Positions 1-9,209 of a stretch of 64,000 bases of DNA are shown here, piece after piece. Position 1 is the stretch's first letter, and each line of letters opens with the position of its first letter. Under the pieces are notes generated by a model. That model was given only the letters and a program-made list of their open reading frames with translations. It was not told the origin of the DNA and searched no databases. This DNA is from Denitratimonas tolerans (lineage in GTDB: Bacteria; Pseudomonadota; Gammaproteobacteria; Xanthomonadales; Xanthomonadaceae): the NCBI RefSeq assembly GCF_037203605.1, contig NZ_JBBDHC010000005.1:124001-188000 (forward strand), written 5' to 3'. The translations under genes and the position numbers were made by a program.

Positions 1-705
1 GCCGGCGGCAGCCTGGCCGAGCGCATTGCCGCGCGCATGCGCGTGGGCGAGGTGCTGCAGGTGGTCCGCGACGTGCTCCAGGGCCTTGGCCACGCGCATG
101 CGCGCGGGGTCGTCCACGGCGACGTGAAGCCGGGGAACATCCTGTTTCGCGGTGCCGGCGATGCCGTGCTGGTCGATTACGGCATCGCCGCCTTCGCGCG
201 CGAGGGCGATCGCCGGGTCAGGATGCAAGGCGGCACGCCCGAATACATGAGCCCCGAGCAGGCGCGTGGCGAGCCGGTCGACGGGCGCTCCGATTTCTTC
301 AGCCTGGGCGTGGTGCTGCACGAAATGCTGACCGGGCGCGTGCCCTGGCCGGCGGATGCCGGCGGCGAGGCGCGCGATCGTGGCCAGGCCCCGCTGCTGC
401 CGGCGCGGCACCGCTGGCTGCAGCCCCTGCTCGATGCCCTGCTGGCCGAGCGCCCGGAAGATCGGCCCGAGGATGCCCGCGCGCTGCTGTCCCTGCTGTC
501 CTCGCTGTGCGCCGCCTCGCCCGAGGCCCAGAGCCTGCTGCCGCACCCCGGCGACGACATCGAAGCGGGGCGCGTACACGGCCGGTACGAATCGGTGCGG
601 GCGCGCCGCCGGCAGCTGCGGCGCGCGTCGGCGCGAGCGCTGCTGGTTCTGGCCCTCGTCCTGATCGGCGCGTTCCTGGCGACGCGGCTTTTCGCGGGCG
701 ACTGA
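1..705 (+). CDS. Serine/threonine protein kinase, C-terminal part (5' end outside window)
   Basis: The reading frame is open from base 1, so the N-lobe (glycine loop, VAIK lysine) lies upstream of the window. What is visible is the catalytic C-lobe of a Hanks-type kinase: a catalytic loop reading HGDVKPGN in place of HRDLKPxN, a DYG metal-binding triplet in place of DFG, and an APE-like P-E-Y-M-S-P-E segment. One hydrophobic helix (about 20 residues) sits just before the C-terminus, so the kinase domain faces the cytoplasm and is held to the membrane by its tail. There is no PASTA or other extracellular domain after the helix. It probably phosphorylates cytoplasmic partners; the substrate is unknown. 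Confidence 0.85.
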   Translation, partial: AGGSLAERIAARMRVGEVLQVVRDVLQGLGHAHARGVVHGDVKPGNILFRGAGDAVLVDYGIAAFAREGDRRVRMQGGTPEYMSPEQARGEPVDGRSDFFSLGVVLHEMLTGRVPWPADAGGEARDRGQAPLLPARHRWLQPLLDALLAERPEDRPEDARALLSLLSSLCAASPEAQSLLPHPGDDIEAGRVHGRYESVRARRRQLRRASARALLVLALVLIGAFLATRLFAGD

Positions 706-739
706 ACGGCTGCGGCGAAGGGATCGCGCCGGTCGCCGA

Positions 740-1843
740 TCACTCCGCCTCGTCGGGATCGAACAGGCGCTGCTGTGCGCTCCAGGCATCGGCATCGACG
801 AAACCGGACAGGCCCACGCCCACGAGGCGATAGCGCGTGGCGTCGGGCAGGGCGACCCGAGCATGCAGGGCCCAGGCGGCATCGGCCAACGCCTCGGCGC
901 TGGTGGGCGGCTCGGCGAAGGTCAGGCTGCGGGTGAGGATGCGGAAGGCCGAGGTCTTGAGTTTGAGCGTTATCGTGCGGGCGATGCGCGAGGCGTCGCG
1001 CTGGCGCTCGCGGCGGTAGTCGGCGAAGGTGCGCGCGGCCAGCTGGCGCACCAGCGGCTCCAGCTCCAGCAGGGGCAGGTCGGTTTCCAGCGTGTCCTCG
1101 CGCGAGATTTGCAGCGTCGGGCGGTCCGGCTCCACCGGATGCTCGTCGATGCCGTGCGAAAGCTCGTGCAGGCGCCGGCCCCAGCGCCCGAACAGCGACT
1201 CCAGCCGCTGCGCGCCCAGTGCGCGCAGCTGCGCCACGGTTTCCACACCCAGCGCCGCCAGGCGCGCCGTCATCACCTTGCCCACGCCAGGAATTCGGTC
1301 CACCGGCAGCGGCAGCAGTACCTCGTCGATGCGCGAGGGGCGGATCACGAACAGGCCGTCGGGCTTGTTCCAGTCCGAGGCGAGTTTGGCAAGAAACTTG
1401 TTCGGCGCGACCCCGGCCGAAGCCGTCAGCCCGGTTTCCTCACGGATCGCGGCACGGATCGCTTCCGCGCCGGCCGTGGCCGAAGGCAGCGGCAGCTTCG
1501 GTGCGGTGAGATCCAGATAGGCCTCGTCCAGCGACAGCGGCTCGATGAGATCGGTGTAGCGAGCGAAGATGCCGTGCACCTGCCGCGACACTGCCTTGTA
1601 GCGGGAAAAATCCGGCGGCACGAAGGCGGCCTGTGGGCAGAGGCGCTCCGCGGTGACCGCTGGCATCGCCGAGCGCACCCCGAAGCGGCGTGCCTCGTAG
1701 CTGGCCGCGCACACCACCGAGCGCGCGCCGCGCCAGGCCACCACCACCGGGCGACCGCGCAAGGACGGATCGTCGCGCTGCTCCACCGAGGCGTAGAACG
1801 CGTCCATGTCCACGTGCACGATCTTGCGCGGCGGGGCGTTCAC
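740..1843 (-). CDS. dinB: DNA polymerase IV (Y-family translesion polymerase)
   Basis: 367 residues, the usual length for Pol IV. The N-terminus has the palm motif with the first catalytic acidic residues (HVDMDAFYASVEQRDDP), followed by the second acidic cluster in SLDEAYLD. The helix-hairpin-helix region (LPVDRIPGVG) and the little-finger domain follow. It carries out error-prone bypass synthesis on damaged templates. The start codon overlaps the stop of tyrA by 4 bases (ATGA, 1840-1843), so the two are probably translated from one message. No canonical C-terminal beta-clamp motif stands out, though QQRLFDPD near the end resembles the QLxLF class. Confidence 0.95.
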   Translation of the reverse strand: MNAPPRKIVHVDMDAFYASVEQRDDPSLRGRPVVVAWRGARSVVCAASYEARRFGVRSAMPAVTAERLCPQAAFVPPDFSRYKAVSRQVHGIFARYTDLIEPLSLDEAYLDLTAPKLPLPSATAGAEAIRAAIREETGLTASAGVAPNKFLAKLASDWNKPDGLFVIRPSRIDEVLLPLPVDRIPGVGKVMTARLAALGVETVAQLRALGAQRLESLFGRWGRRLHELSHGIDEHPVEPDRPTLQISREDTLETDLPLLELEPLVRQLAARTFADYRRERQRDASRIARTITLKLKTSAFRILTRSLTFAEPPTSAEALADAAWALHARVALPDATRYRLVGVGLSGFVDADAWSAQQRLFDPDEAE

Positions 1844-2982
1844 GTCAGCTCGGGCGAGCGCTCCAGCAGCCGGCCGATGCCTTCCGTTTCTATCCGTGCC
1901 AGCGCGGCCGATACGGCCGCAGCCGCGACGTCGGCATCGAAGCCCAGGCGGAAGTGCACCTCGCCCGCCGGCGTGCGCGAGGAATGGATCGAGGCGATGC
2001 TCACCCCTTGACGCTCGAAGGCGTGCAGCAGGCGGCGCAGTGAGCCGGCCTGATCCTCGGGCAGGTGCATCGAGACGCTGCGTTCGCCGGCCAGATCCGC
2101 CAGCAGGTAGCCGACCCGCTCGAACGTGTAGTTGCCCTCCGCAATCGCCGGCTCACCCAGCGCCGCGTGCGCGTCGGTGAAAAAGCGCCGGCGAAAATCC
2201 GCCCGCGCCGCGTCGTCGCCGCGCGCCACCAGCCCGCGCAGACCCTCGATCTGGCGCACCAGCGCCCCGAGCATCGGGCCGGCGTAGGGGTTGCAGAACT
2301 GGATGTCCTCGTAGATCGCCGGATTCATCGCGAGGATGCGCGAGAGCATCGCGGTATCGAGCTCGAACGAGGCCGAGCGGAAGGGCAGCAGCGCCTCCAG
2401 CCCGCCGAGCCGGTCCGCGTATTCGCCCAGCACTCCGCCCTGGGCCAGATGCGTGGCGTGCACCATCGCCTGCACCAGAGCCATGATCCGGTCGTGCTGC
2501 TCGGGCGTCGCGCGCACGCACTGCGCCCGCAGCGCGCCGAGGAAACCCGCCAGCCAGCCGCGCCAGACGTCCAGCCGCGCCTCGCACACCACCATCGCCC
2601 GCCCCTTGAGCGTCGGTGCCTTGGGTGCCGCCGTCATCGGATGCAGACCCACCACCTCCGCCTGCGAGGCCAGCATCGCCGCCACCGGGGTTTCCTTGAT
2701 CGAGGTGACATCCAGCCACAGCGCCCCGCGCTCGCGCCCGCCGGCCCGCTTCACGTAGTCGGCAATGATTGCCGGCGTGTGCCGGATCGGCGCGCAGAAC
2801 ACCAGCACCCGACAGCGCGCGATCAGTTCCTCCGGCTCGACCGTACCCGGCTTGCCCGGATCGGACCCCAGCACGGCAAGACCCATCCGCGTCTCGAAGA
2901 ATCGCCGCAGCCAGCGCCCGTAGCTGCCTTCGCTGCCGATCAGGCCGATGGTGGGGGAGGATGTCATGGGGCGGGATTCCAT
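1840..2982 (-). CDS. tyrA: Prephenate dehydrogenase with C-terminal ACT domain
   Basis: 380 residues. A Rossmann NAD(P) motif (GLIGSEGSYG) is at residues 12-21, and the family motif GLHPM follows about 130 residues in. Helical dimerisation regions come next, and an ACT domain (starting near SVSMHLPEDQAGSL) ends the protein. It oxidatively decarboxylates prephenate to 4-hydroxyphenylpyruvate in tyrosine synthesis, and the ACT domain is the likely site of feedback control by tyrosine. There is no chorismate mutase domain, unlike the E. coli T-protein; mutase activity in this window is supplied by the PheA protein at 50 kb. An internal ATG at 2967 (MTSSPT) is an equally possible start. Confidence 0.88.
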   Translation of the reverse strand: MESRPMTSSPTIGLIGSEGSYGRWLRRFFETRMGLAVLGSDPGKPGTVEPEELIARCRVLVFCAPIRHTPAIIADYVKRAGGRERGALWLDVTSIKETPVAAMLASQAEVVGLHPMTAAPKAPTLKGRAMVVCEARLDVWRGWLAGFLGALRAQCVRATPEQHDRIMALVQAMVHATHLAQGGVLGEYADRLGGLEALLPFRSASFELDTAMLSRILAMNPAIYEDIQFCNPYAGPMLGALVRQIEGLRGLVARGDDAARADFRRRFFTDAHAALGEPAIAEGNYTFERVGYLLADLAGERSVSMHLPEDQAGSLRRLLHAFERQGVSIASIHSSRTPAGEVHFRLGFDADVAAAAVSAALARIETEGIGRLLERSPELT

Positions 2983-3119
2983 GGGTTAACGCGCCCATGA
3001 TCGCACCGCGCGTGCGTGCGGGCGACGCCATTGCCGCGCGTCATCGCCCGCTTGCGCCCCATCGCATCGGTGCGCGCCGGCCCTATGCTGCACGCCGTTC
3101 CTTCCGCCGCGTGACCGCC

Positions 3120-4451
3120 ATGGATTCTCCCGCCTGGGCCGCCCTGCATCCGCCCGACGTGCCGCCGGTGCGCCGGCGCGAGGTATTCGCTTGGGCGATG
3201 TTCGATTTCGCCAACTCCGGCTATACGACGGTCGTGATCACGGCGGTGTTCAACGCCTGGTTCGTGGCGGTGATCGCCGCTGGTGCCACCTGGGCCACGC
3301 TGGCCTGGACGAGCGCGCTCTCGGTGTCCTATGCGCTGATCCTTTTGACCGCGCCGCTGATCGGTGCCTGGGCCGACCTGCGCGCGAACAAGCGCGAACT
3401 GCTCGTCGCCAGCAGCGCGCTGTGCGTGGTCGGCACCGCGGCGCTTTCGCTGTGCGGCCCGGGCGACGTGATGCTGGCGCTGGCGCTGGTGGTCGTCGGC
3501 AACTTCGCCTTCGGCACGGGTGAAAACCTGATCGCCGCTTTCTTGCCTGAACTGGTGAAGCCGCAGGCCATGGGCAAGGTGTCCGGCTGGGGCTGGGGAT
3601 TGGGTTATCTCGGCGGCATGGCGACGCTGGGGCTATGCCTGTGGTGGATCCAGGGCACGGGCCGTGCGGCGGGCGTGGCGGTGCCCCAGACGATGGTGCT
3701 GACCGCGCTGGCGTTCGCGCTGGCGGCACTGCCCACGCTCTTTCTCCTGCGCGAACGGGCGCGCCCGCAGGTGGGCGTGGGTGCAGATGCCTGGGGGCTG
3801 GCGCGAAAGCGCGTGCGCGGGACCCTGCGCGGCAGCGAGGGTCTGACGGATCTGCGCCGCCTGCTGCTGTGCATCGTCTGTTACCAGGCCGGCGTGCAGA
3901 CCGTGATCGCGCTGGCGGCGATCTACACCGAACAGGCGCTGGGTTTCACCACGGTGCAGAGCATCACCCTGATCCTGGTGGTGAACCTGACCGCCGCGGT
4001 CGGCGCGCTGGTCTTCGGCTTCGCGCAGGATCGCTTCGGCCATCGCCGCGTCCTCGCGATCACCCTGGTCGGGTGGATCATTGCGATCGCGATGATGTGG
4101 GCGGCGCAGGACATGGCGCTGGTGTGGATCGCGGCCAACCTGGTCGGCCTGTGCCTGGGCGCGTCGCAGTCGGCCGGCCGGGCGCTGGTTGGCTACATGT
4201 GCCCGCCGCAGCGCGAGGCGGAGGTCTTCGGGCTGTGGGGGCTGGCGGTGAAGCTGGCCTCGATCCTGGGCCCCTTGAGCTATGGCCTGGTCAACGCACT
4301 CACCGCGGGCAACCACCGCATCGCCATTGCGATGACGGCGGCGTTCTTCGCGGTCGGGCTGCTGCTGCTGGCGCGGGTGGACGTGGCGCGCGGGCACGCG
4401 CTGGCGCATCCACCGGGCACCGATTCCCGCGATGGCGCGGCGCGGGCGTGA
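3120..4451 (+). CDS. MFS transporter of the UMF1 / Atg22-like family
   Basis: 443 residues with about 12 hydrophobic segments. The N-terminal signature EVFAWAMFDFANSGYTTVVIT is typical of the UMF1 (Btr1/Atg22-like) branch of the major facilitator superfamily. The frame is open well upstream (to 2769), but that part overlaps tyrA and lacks membrane character, so the ATG at 3120 is preferred. Members are inner-membrane permeases; some move amino acids or small peptides, but the substrate cannot be told from sequence. The gene runs divergently from tyrA across about 137 bases. Confidence 0.85.
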   Translation: MDSPAWAALHPPDVPPVRRREVFAWAMFDFANSGYTTVVITAVFNAWFVAVIAAGATWATLAWTSALSVSYALILLTAPLIGAWADLRANKRELLVASSALCVVGTAALSLCGPGDVMLALALVVVGNFAFGTGENLIAAFLPELVKPQAMGKVSGWGWGLGYLGGMATLGLCLWWIQGTGRAAGVAVPQTMVLTALAFALAALPTLFLLRERARPQVGVGADAWGLARKRVRGTLRGSEGLTDLRRLLLCIVCYQAGVQTVIALAAIYTEQALGFTTVQSITLILVVNLTAAVGALVFGFAQDRFGHRRVLAITLVGWIIAIAMMWAAQDMALVWIAANLVGLCLGASQSAGRALVGYMCPPQREAEVFGLWGLAVKLASILGPLSYGLVNALTAGNHRIAIAMTAAFFAVGLLLLARVDVARGHALAHPPGTDSRDGAARA

Positions 4452-4578
4452 CCGCCTGCGAGGACCGCCGATGATTGCCTGCGTCGCGGGTGACCGATAG
4501 CATTCCATTCCTTTTCCCGCGCGATCCGGCACCCACGCAGGGCCTGGCCGGCGCGAGCGCGTCATTCCGGAGTCTTTC

Positions 4579-6348
4579 ATGCGTACCCATTTCTGCGGCC
4601 TCGTCGACGAAGCCCTGATCGGCCAATCGGTGACCCTGTGCGGCTGGGCGGACGTCGCCCGCAACCTGGGCGGGGTCTGCTTCATCGACCTGCGCGACCA
4701 CGAGGGCATCGTGCAGATCCTTGCCGAGCCCGACCAGGGCGAGGTGTTCGATGTGGCCGCCAAGGTGGGCTACGAGTACTGCCTGCGCGTGACCGGCACG
4801 GTGCGCGCGCGCCACGCGGTGAACGACAGGATCCGCTCGGGCAAGGTCGAAGTGGTGGCGACGCGCATCGAGATCCTCAACGCCGCCGACACCCTGCCGT
4901 TCTACCTGCACGAAACCCCGGGCGAGGAGGCGCGCCTGACGTATCGCTACCTCGACCTGCGCCGCCCCGAGATGCAGCGCATGATGCGCACCCGCACGCG
5001 GCTGGTGCAGGCGCTGCGGCACTGGCTGGATGCGCGCGGCTTCCAGGACATCGAGACCCCGATCCTGACCAAGGCCACGCCGGAAGGCGCGCGCGATTTC
5101 CTCGTTCCGGCGCGGATGCACGAGGGCGAGTTCTACGCCTTGCCGCAGAGCCCGCAGCTGTTCAAGCAAATCCTGATGATGGCCGGCTTCGACCGCTACT
5201 ACCAGATCGCGCGCTGCTTCCGCGACGAGGCGCTGCGCGCCGACCGGCAGCTCGAATTCACCCAGCTCGACATGGAGTTCGCCTGGGTGGACGAGGCCGA
5301 GGTGCAGGGCACCACCGAAGCGATGATGCGCGACGTTTTCGCCGAGGTGATCGGCGTGGCGCTGGCCGACCCGTTCCCGCGCATGAGCTGGGCCGAGGCG
5401 ATGCGCCGCTACGGTTCGGACAAGCCCGACCTGCGCATCGCGCTGGAGCTGGTCGACGTGGCCGAGGCGGTGAGGGGCTGCGAATTCAAGGTGTTCACCG
5501 ATGCGGCGGAGGATCCGGGCGGCCGCGTCGCGGCGCTGCGGATTCCCGGTGGTGCCACGCTCTCGCGCAAGCAGATCGACGAATACGCCGCGCACGCGGC
5601 GAAGTTCGGTGCCAAGGGCCTGGCCTACGCCAAACTGGGCGAGGACGGTGCGGTCAACTCGCCCATTGCCAAGTTCTTCGCCGAAGGTGACTTCGCCACG
5701 CTGCTGGCCCGGGCCGGCGCGCAGCAGGGCGACATCGTGTTCTTCGGGGCCGGCGAGTACGGCGTTGTCAGCGCCTTCATGGGCGCGCTCCGGCTCAAGG
5801 CGGGCAAGGATTTCGGCCTGGTCGAGAACGCCTGGCGCCCGCTCTGGGTGACGGATTTCCCGATGTTCGAATGGGACGAGGAGGAGCGGCGCTACGTGGC
5901 GCTGCACCACCCGTTCACCGCGCCGGCCGTGGACGACATCGCGGATCTGAAGGCCAACGCCCGCACCGCGGTATCGCGCGGCTACGACATGGTGCTCAAC
6001 GGCAACGAGATCGGCGGCGGCTCGATCCGCATCCACCGCAGCGACATGCAGAGCGCGGTGTTCGAGCTGCTGGGCATCGGCGAGGAGGAGGCGCGCGCCA
6101 AGTTCGGCTTCCTGCTCGACGCGCTGCGCTTCGGCGCGCCGCCGCACGGCGGGGTGGCCTTCGGTATCGACCGCATCGCGGCGCTGATGGCCGGCACCGA
6201 GTCGATCCGCGACGTGATCGCCTTCCCCAAGACCACCGGCGCGCAGTGCCTGATGACCGGCGCGCCCTCGCCGATCCCCGATGCGCAGTTGGCCGAGGTG
6301 CATATCCGGGTGCGGGAGAAGGCGCAGGACGTCGCGGGCGAATCGTAG
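4579..6348 (+). CDS. aspS: Aspartyl-tRNA synthetase
   Basis: 589 residues, the full length of a bacterial-type class II AspRS. An OB-fold anticodon-binding domain (residues about 1-105) is followed by the class II core with motif 2 (FRDEALRADRQLEFTQLD), a GAD insertion in the middle, and motif 3 (GVAFGIDRIAAL). It charges tRNA-Asp. At the anticodon-domain position where non-discriminating enzymes of organisms lacking AsnRS often carry His, this protein has Leu30 (ARNLGG), which suggests but does not prove that it discriminates against tRNA-Asn. It converges with phaZ, with 7 bases between the stops. Confidence 0.97.
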   Translation: MRTHFCGLVDEALIGQSVTLCGWADVARNLGGVCFIDLRDHEGIVQILAEPDQGEVFDVAAKVGYEYCLRVTGTVRARHAVNDRIRSGKVEVVATRIEILNAADTLPFYLHETPGEEARLTYRYLDLRRPEMQRMMRTRTRLVQALRHWLDARGFQDIETPILTKATPEGARDFLVPARMHEGEFYALPQSPQLFKQILMMAGFDRYYQIARCFRDEALRADRQLEFTQLDMEFAWVDEAEVQGTTEAMMRDVFAEVIGVALADPFPRMSWAEAMRRYGSDKPDLRIALELVDVAEAVRGCEFKVFTDAAEDPGGRVAALRIPGGATLSRKQIDEYAAHAAKFGAKGLAYAKLGEDGAVNSPIAKFFAEGDFATLLARAGAQQGDIVFFGAGEYGVVSAFMGALRLKAGKDFGLVENAWRPLWVTDFPMFEWDEEERRYVALHHPFTAPAVDDIADLKANARTAVSRGYDMVLNGNEIGGGSIRIHRSDMQSAVFELLGIGEEEARAKFGFLLDALRFGAPPHGGVAFGIDRIAALMAGTESIRDVIAFPKTTGAQCLMTGAPSPIPDAQLAEVHIRVREKAQDVAGES

Positions 6349-6368
6349 GTCGGGGCTACGCCCCCGAC
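6345..6368. repeat. Dispersed hairpin repeat, copy 1 (GTAGGTCGGGG...CCCCGAC)
   Basis: The sequence GTAGGTCGGGG is followed after a short loop by CCCCGAC, giving a 7-bp GC stem. It lies exactly at the junction of the converging aspS and phaZ genes and supplies the aspS stop codon and the last codons of phaZ. A second copy with the same stem and a different loop is at 51587-51610. It may act as a bidirectional terminator or RNA-stability element. Confidence 0.6.
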
Positions 6369-7624
6369 GCGGTGTCTTTTTGCGTATCGTGCGCGCGGAT
6401 GAAGTCGCGCACCTGCGGGTAGATCGTTTCGCGCCAGCGCCGGCCGCTGAAGATGCCGTAGTGGCCCGCGCCCTCGGCCACGAGGTGGCGCTTGCTGGCG
6501 TCGGGGATGCCGCGGCACAGGTCGATCGCCGCCTCGGTCTGGCCCAGGCCGGCGATGTCGTCCAGCTCGCCCTCGATGGTGAGGAGCGCGGTGTCGCGGA
6601 TGTCCTCGGGCGCCACGCGGCGGTCGCGCACGAACCATTCGCCGCGCGGCAGCAGGTGCTTCTGGAACACGATGTCGATGGTGTCGAGGTAGAACTCGGC
6701 GTCCATGTCGAGCACCGCGTTGTATTCGTCGTAGAAGCGGCGGTGCGACTCGACGTCTTCCAGATCCCCGCGGCGCAGGTTCTGGTAGAACTCCCAGTGC
6801 GACTGGAAGTGCCGGTCCGGATTCATCGCGATGAATCCGGCGTGCTGCAGGAAGCCCGGATACACCTTGCGCCCGTGCCCGGGATAGTTGGGCGGCACTT
6901 CGTGGATGACGTTGCTGGAGAACCAGCTCAAGGGCTTGGTGGTGGCGAGCGTGTTGACCTGGGTCGGACTGCGGCGCGGATCGATCGGCCCGCCCATCAT
7001 GGTCATCGAAAGCGGCGTCTCTTCGCCGGCCGAGGCCATCAGCGAAATCGCGGCCAGCACCGGCACGGTCGGCTGGCAGACCGATATCACGTGCAGCCTG
7101 CGCGCGCCGATGTGGCGGATGAAGGCCTGGATGGTCTCGATGTAGTCGGTCAGCGAGAAGGTGCCGGCCGCCTGCGGCACCATGCGCGCGTCGATCCAGT
7201 CGGTGATGTAGACCTTGTGGTCGTGCAGCAGGGTGCGCACGGTGTCGCGCAGCAGGGTGGCGTGGTGTCCGGAGAGCGGTGCCACCACCAGCACCGCGGG
7301 GTCGTCCTTGAGCTCGGCGATGCAGCCGGGATCGTCGCTGAAGCGTTTGAAGCGCAGCAGGTGGCAGAACGGGGTTTCGATCGTCGTGCGCTGCAACACG
7401 GCGATCTCGGTGCCGTGCGCCTGCACCTGGTTGAGCCCGAACTCGGGCTTCTCGTAATCCTTGCCGATCCGGTAGGCCAGCTCGAAGTCCGCCGCCAGGT
7501 GCGAGGCGCCGGGCATGCGGGCGTAGAGGCTGCCCGGCTCCGAAAAGATCCGCGAGCCGGCTTCCGCCAGGTAGGTGTAGGGCGAAAGCAGGGCGCGTTG
7601 CATCTCGTGCAGGGCGTAGAGCAT
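6356..7624 (-). CDS. phaZ: Intracellular polyhydroxybutyrate depolymerase
   Basis: 422 residues, alpha/beta-hydrolase fold, matching the Cupriavidus PhaZ1 class of intracellular depolymerases. The nucleophile is the cysteine in SVCQPTVP at residue 183, the same position I recall for the catalytic Cys of PhaZ1; a C-terminal GAGHYGIF supplies the likely catalytic His. There is no signal peptide, consistent with action on storage granules inside the cell. It hydrolyses amorphous poly(3-hydroxybutyrate) to oligomers or monomers. A GGAGT ribosome site precedes the ATG. No PHA synthase or phasin gene is nearby, so the rest of the pathway must lie elsewhere. Confidence 0.92.
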   Translation of the reverse strand: MLYALHEMQRALLSPYTYLAEAGSRIFSEPGSLYARMPGASHLAADFELAYRIGKDYEKPEFGLNQVQAHGTEIAVLQRTTIETPFCHLLRFKRFSDDPGCIAELKDDPAVLVVAPLSGHHATLLRDTVRTLLHDHKVYITDWIDARMVPQAAGTFSLTDYIETIQAFIRHIGARRLHVISVCQPTVPVLAAISLMASAGEETPLSMTMMGGPIDPRRSPTQVNTLATTKPLSWFSSNVIHEVPPNYPGHGRKVYPGFLQHAGFIAMNPDRHFQSHWEFYQNLRRGDLEDVESHRRFYDEYNAVLDMDAEFYLDTIDIVFQKHLLPRGEWFVRDRRVAPEDIRDTALLTIEGELDDIAGLGQTEAAIDLCRGIPDASKRHLVAEGAGHYGIFSGRRWRETIYPQVRDFIRAHDTQKDTASGA

Positions 7625-7758
7625 CGGGTGACTCCGGACGACAATCGGCCGATTCTACTGCGATGCAGCATCCGGCGGGTTCGTACCTTGGTCACAGCCC
7701 CGGCGCCTCGCGCGCGAGGCTTGGGCTATCATGGCTGGCTTCATGAGGGCGTGATGGC

Positions 7759-8538
7759 ATGCGGGTACTGGTAAGCAACGACGACGGGGTGGACGCGCCC
7801 GGTATCAAGGTGCTGGCGCAGGGGCTGCGCGACGCCGGCCACGGCGTGGTCACGGTGGCTCCCGACCGCGACCGCTCGGGCGCGTCCAATTCGCTCACGC
7901 TCGATCGACCGCTGCGCGCGCGCGTCGTGGACGAGGAAACCTGGTGCGTGGCCGGCACGCCGACCGATTGCGTGCACCTGGCGCTGGCCGGGCTGCTGGA
8001 TTTCGAGCCGGACATCGTGGTGTCGGGCATCAACACCCACGCCAACCTCGGTGACGACGTGATCTATTCGGGCACGGTCGCGGCGGCGATGGAGGGGCGC
8101 TTCCTCGGCCTGCCGGCGATCGCGATGTCGCTGGTCTGGAACAACGGCGGCGAGCGCCACTACGCCACCGCCGCGCGCGTGGCGACGGAGCTGGTGGCGC
8201 GGCTGATCGTCGATCCGCTGCCGGCCAACACCATCCTCAACGTCAACGTGCCGGACGTGCCCTGGGCCGAGCTGCGCGGCTTCGAGGTGACCCGCCTGGG
8301 CCATCGCCAGCGCGCTGAGCCCTGCGTCGCGCAGGAAGATCCGCGCGGCCGGCCGATCTGGTGGATCGGCATGGCCGGACCGGAGCTGGACGCGGGGCCG
8401 GGCACGGATTTCCACGCGATTCGCTCGCGCTGCGTTTCGATCACGCCCATCCATGTGGACCTCACCCGCTACCAGGCGCTGGAGAAGGTGTCCGGCTGGG
8501 TCGGCGGCCTGACCCGCGCCATGGAGGCCACGCAGTGA
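7759..8538 (+). CDS. surE: 5'/3'-nucleotidase (stationary-phase survival protein SurE)
   Basis: 259 residues. The metal site SNDDGVDAPG is at residues 6-15 (Asp8 and Asp9), followed by GASNSLT and the conserved SGINTHANLGDD. It removes phosphate from nucleoside monophosphates and short polyphosphates and is linked to survival in stationary phase. It heads a four-gene unit with pcm, yqaA and nlpD, all joined by 1-4 base overlaps. A TATCAT -10-like hexamer lies about 25 bases upstream, without a convincing -35. Confidence 0.96.
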   Translation: MRVLVSNDDGVDAPGIKVLAQGLRDAGHGVVTVAPDRDRSGASNSLTLDRPLRARVVDEETWCVAGTPTDCVHLALAGLLDFEPDIVVSGINTHANLGDDVIYSGTVAAAMEGRFLGLPAIAMSLVWNNGGERHYATAARVATELVARLIVDPLPANTILNVNVPDVPWAELRGFEVTRLGHRQRAEPCVAQEDPRGRPIWWIGMAGPELDAGPGTDFHAIRSRCVSITPIHVDLTRYQALEKVSGWVGGLTRAMEATQ

Positions 8539-9209
8539 TGACGTCGCACGCGGCGCGCGACGCCGACGGATCGGGCATGACCTCGCTGCGCGCGCGCGAG
8601 CGCCTGGTCGAGAGCCTGCGCGCCAACGGCATCCGCGACGAGCGCGTGCTGGAGGCGATGCGCAGCGTGCCGCGGCATCTTTTCATCGACGAGGCGCTGG
8701 CGAGCCGTGCCTATGAGGACACCGCGCTTCCCATCGGGCGCGGCCAGACGATCTCCCAGCCCTGGGTGGTGGCGCGCATGACCGAGGCACTGCTGGAAGC
8801 CGGCGCGCGCGGCAAGGTGCTGGAGATCGGCACAGGCTCCGGTTACCAGGCCGCGGTGCTGGCGGCGCTGGTGGACGATGTCTACAGCGTCGAGCGCATC
8901 GACGAGCTGCAGCGCGCGGCGCGCCGGCGCTTCCGCGCGCTGGGGCTGCGCAACATCCACTGCCGCCATGACGACGGGCGCATCGGCTGGGCGGAACACG
9001 CGCCCTACGATGGCATCCTGGTCACGGCGGCGGCCAGCGCGCTCGATCCCGAGCTCCTGCGCCAGCTTTCGCCGCAGGGCGTACTGGTGGCACCGGTGGG
9101 CGAGCCGGGCATGCAGCGGCTGATGCGCTGGAGCGCGAAGACCGGCGACTGGCAGCCCGAGGTGCTGGGCGCGGTGTCGTTCGTGCCGCTGCTGGGAGGA
9201 ACGGCGTGA
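8538..9209 (+). CDS. pcm: Protein-L-isoaspartate O-methyltransferase
   Basis: 223 residues from the ATG that overlaps the surE stop by one base (TGATG). The frame is open further upstream, but that part lies inside surE. The SAM-binding motif LEIGTGSGYQAAVLA follows the substrate region GQTISQPWVVARMTEAL. It methylates isoaspartyl residues in aged proteins so that they revert to aspartate. Together with SurE and the amidase-regulator NlpD this is a conserved stationary-phase maintenance cluster. Confidence 0.96.
   Translation: MTSHAARDADGSGMTSLRARERLVESLRANGIRDERVLEAMRSVPRHLFIDEALASRAYEDTALPIGRGQTISQPWVVARMTEALLEAGARGKVLEIGTGSGYQAAVLAALVDDVYSVERIDELQRAARRRFRALGLRNIHCRHDDGRIGWAEHAPYDGILVTAAASALDPELLRQLSPQGVLVAPVGEPGMQRLMRWSAKTGDWQPEVLGAVSFVPLLGGTA

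Noticed and set aside
4300..6303. Long open frame on the minus strand opposite aspS (667 codons)
   Set aside because: It lies wholly antisense to aspS, is very rich in His, Arg, Ala and Gly without any domain, and is explained by third-position GC bias of the real gene.
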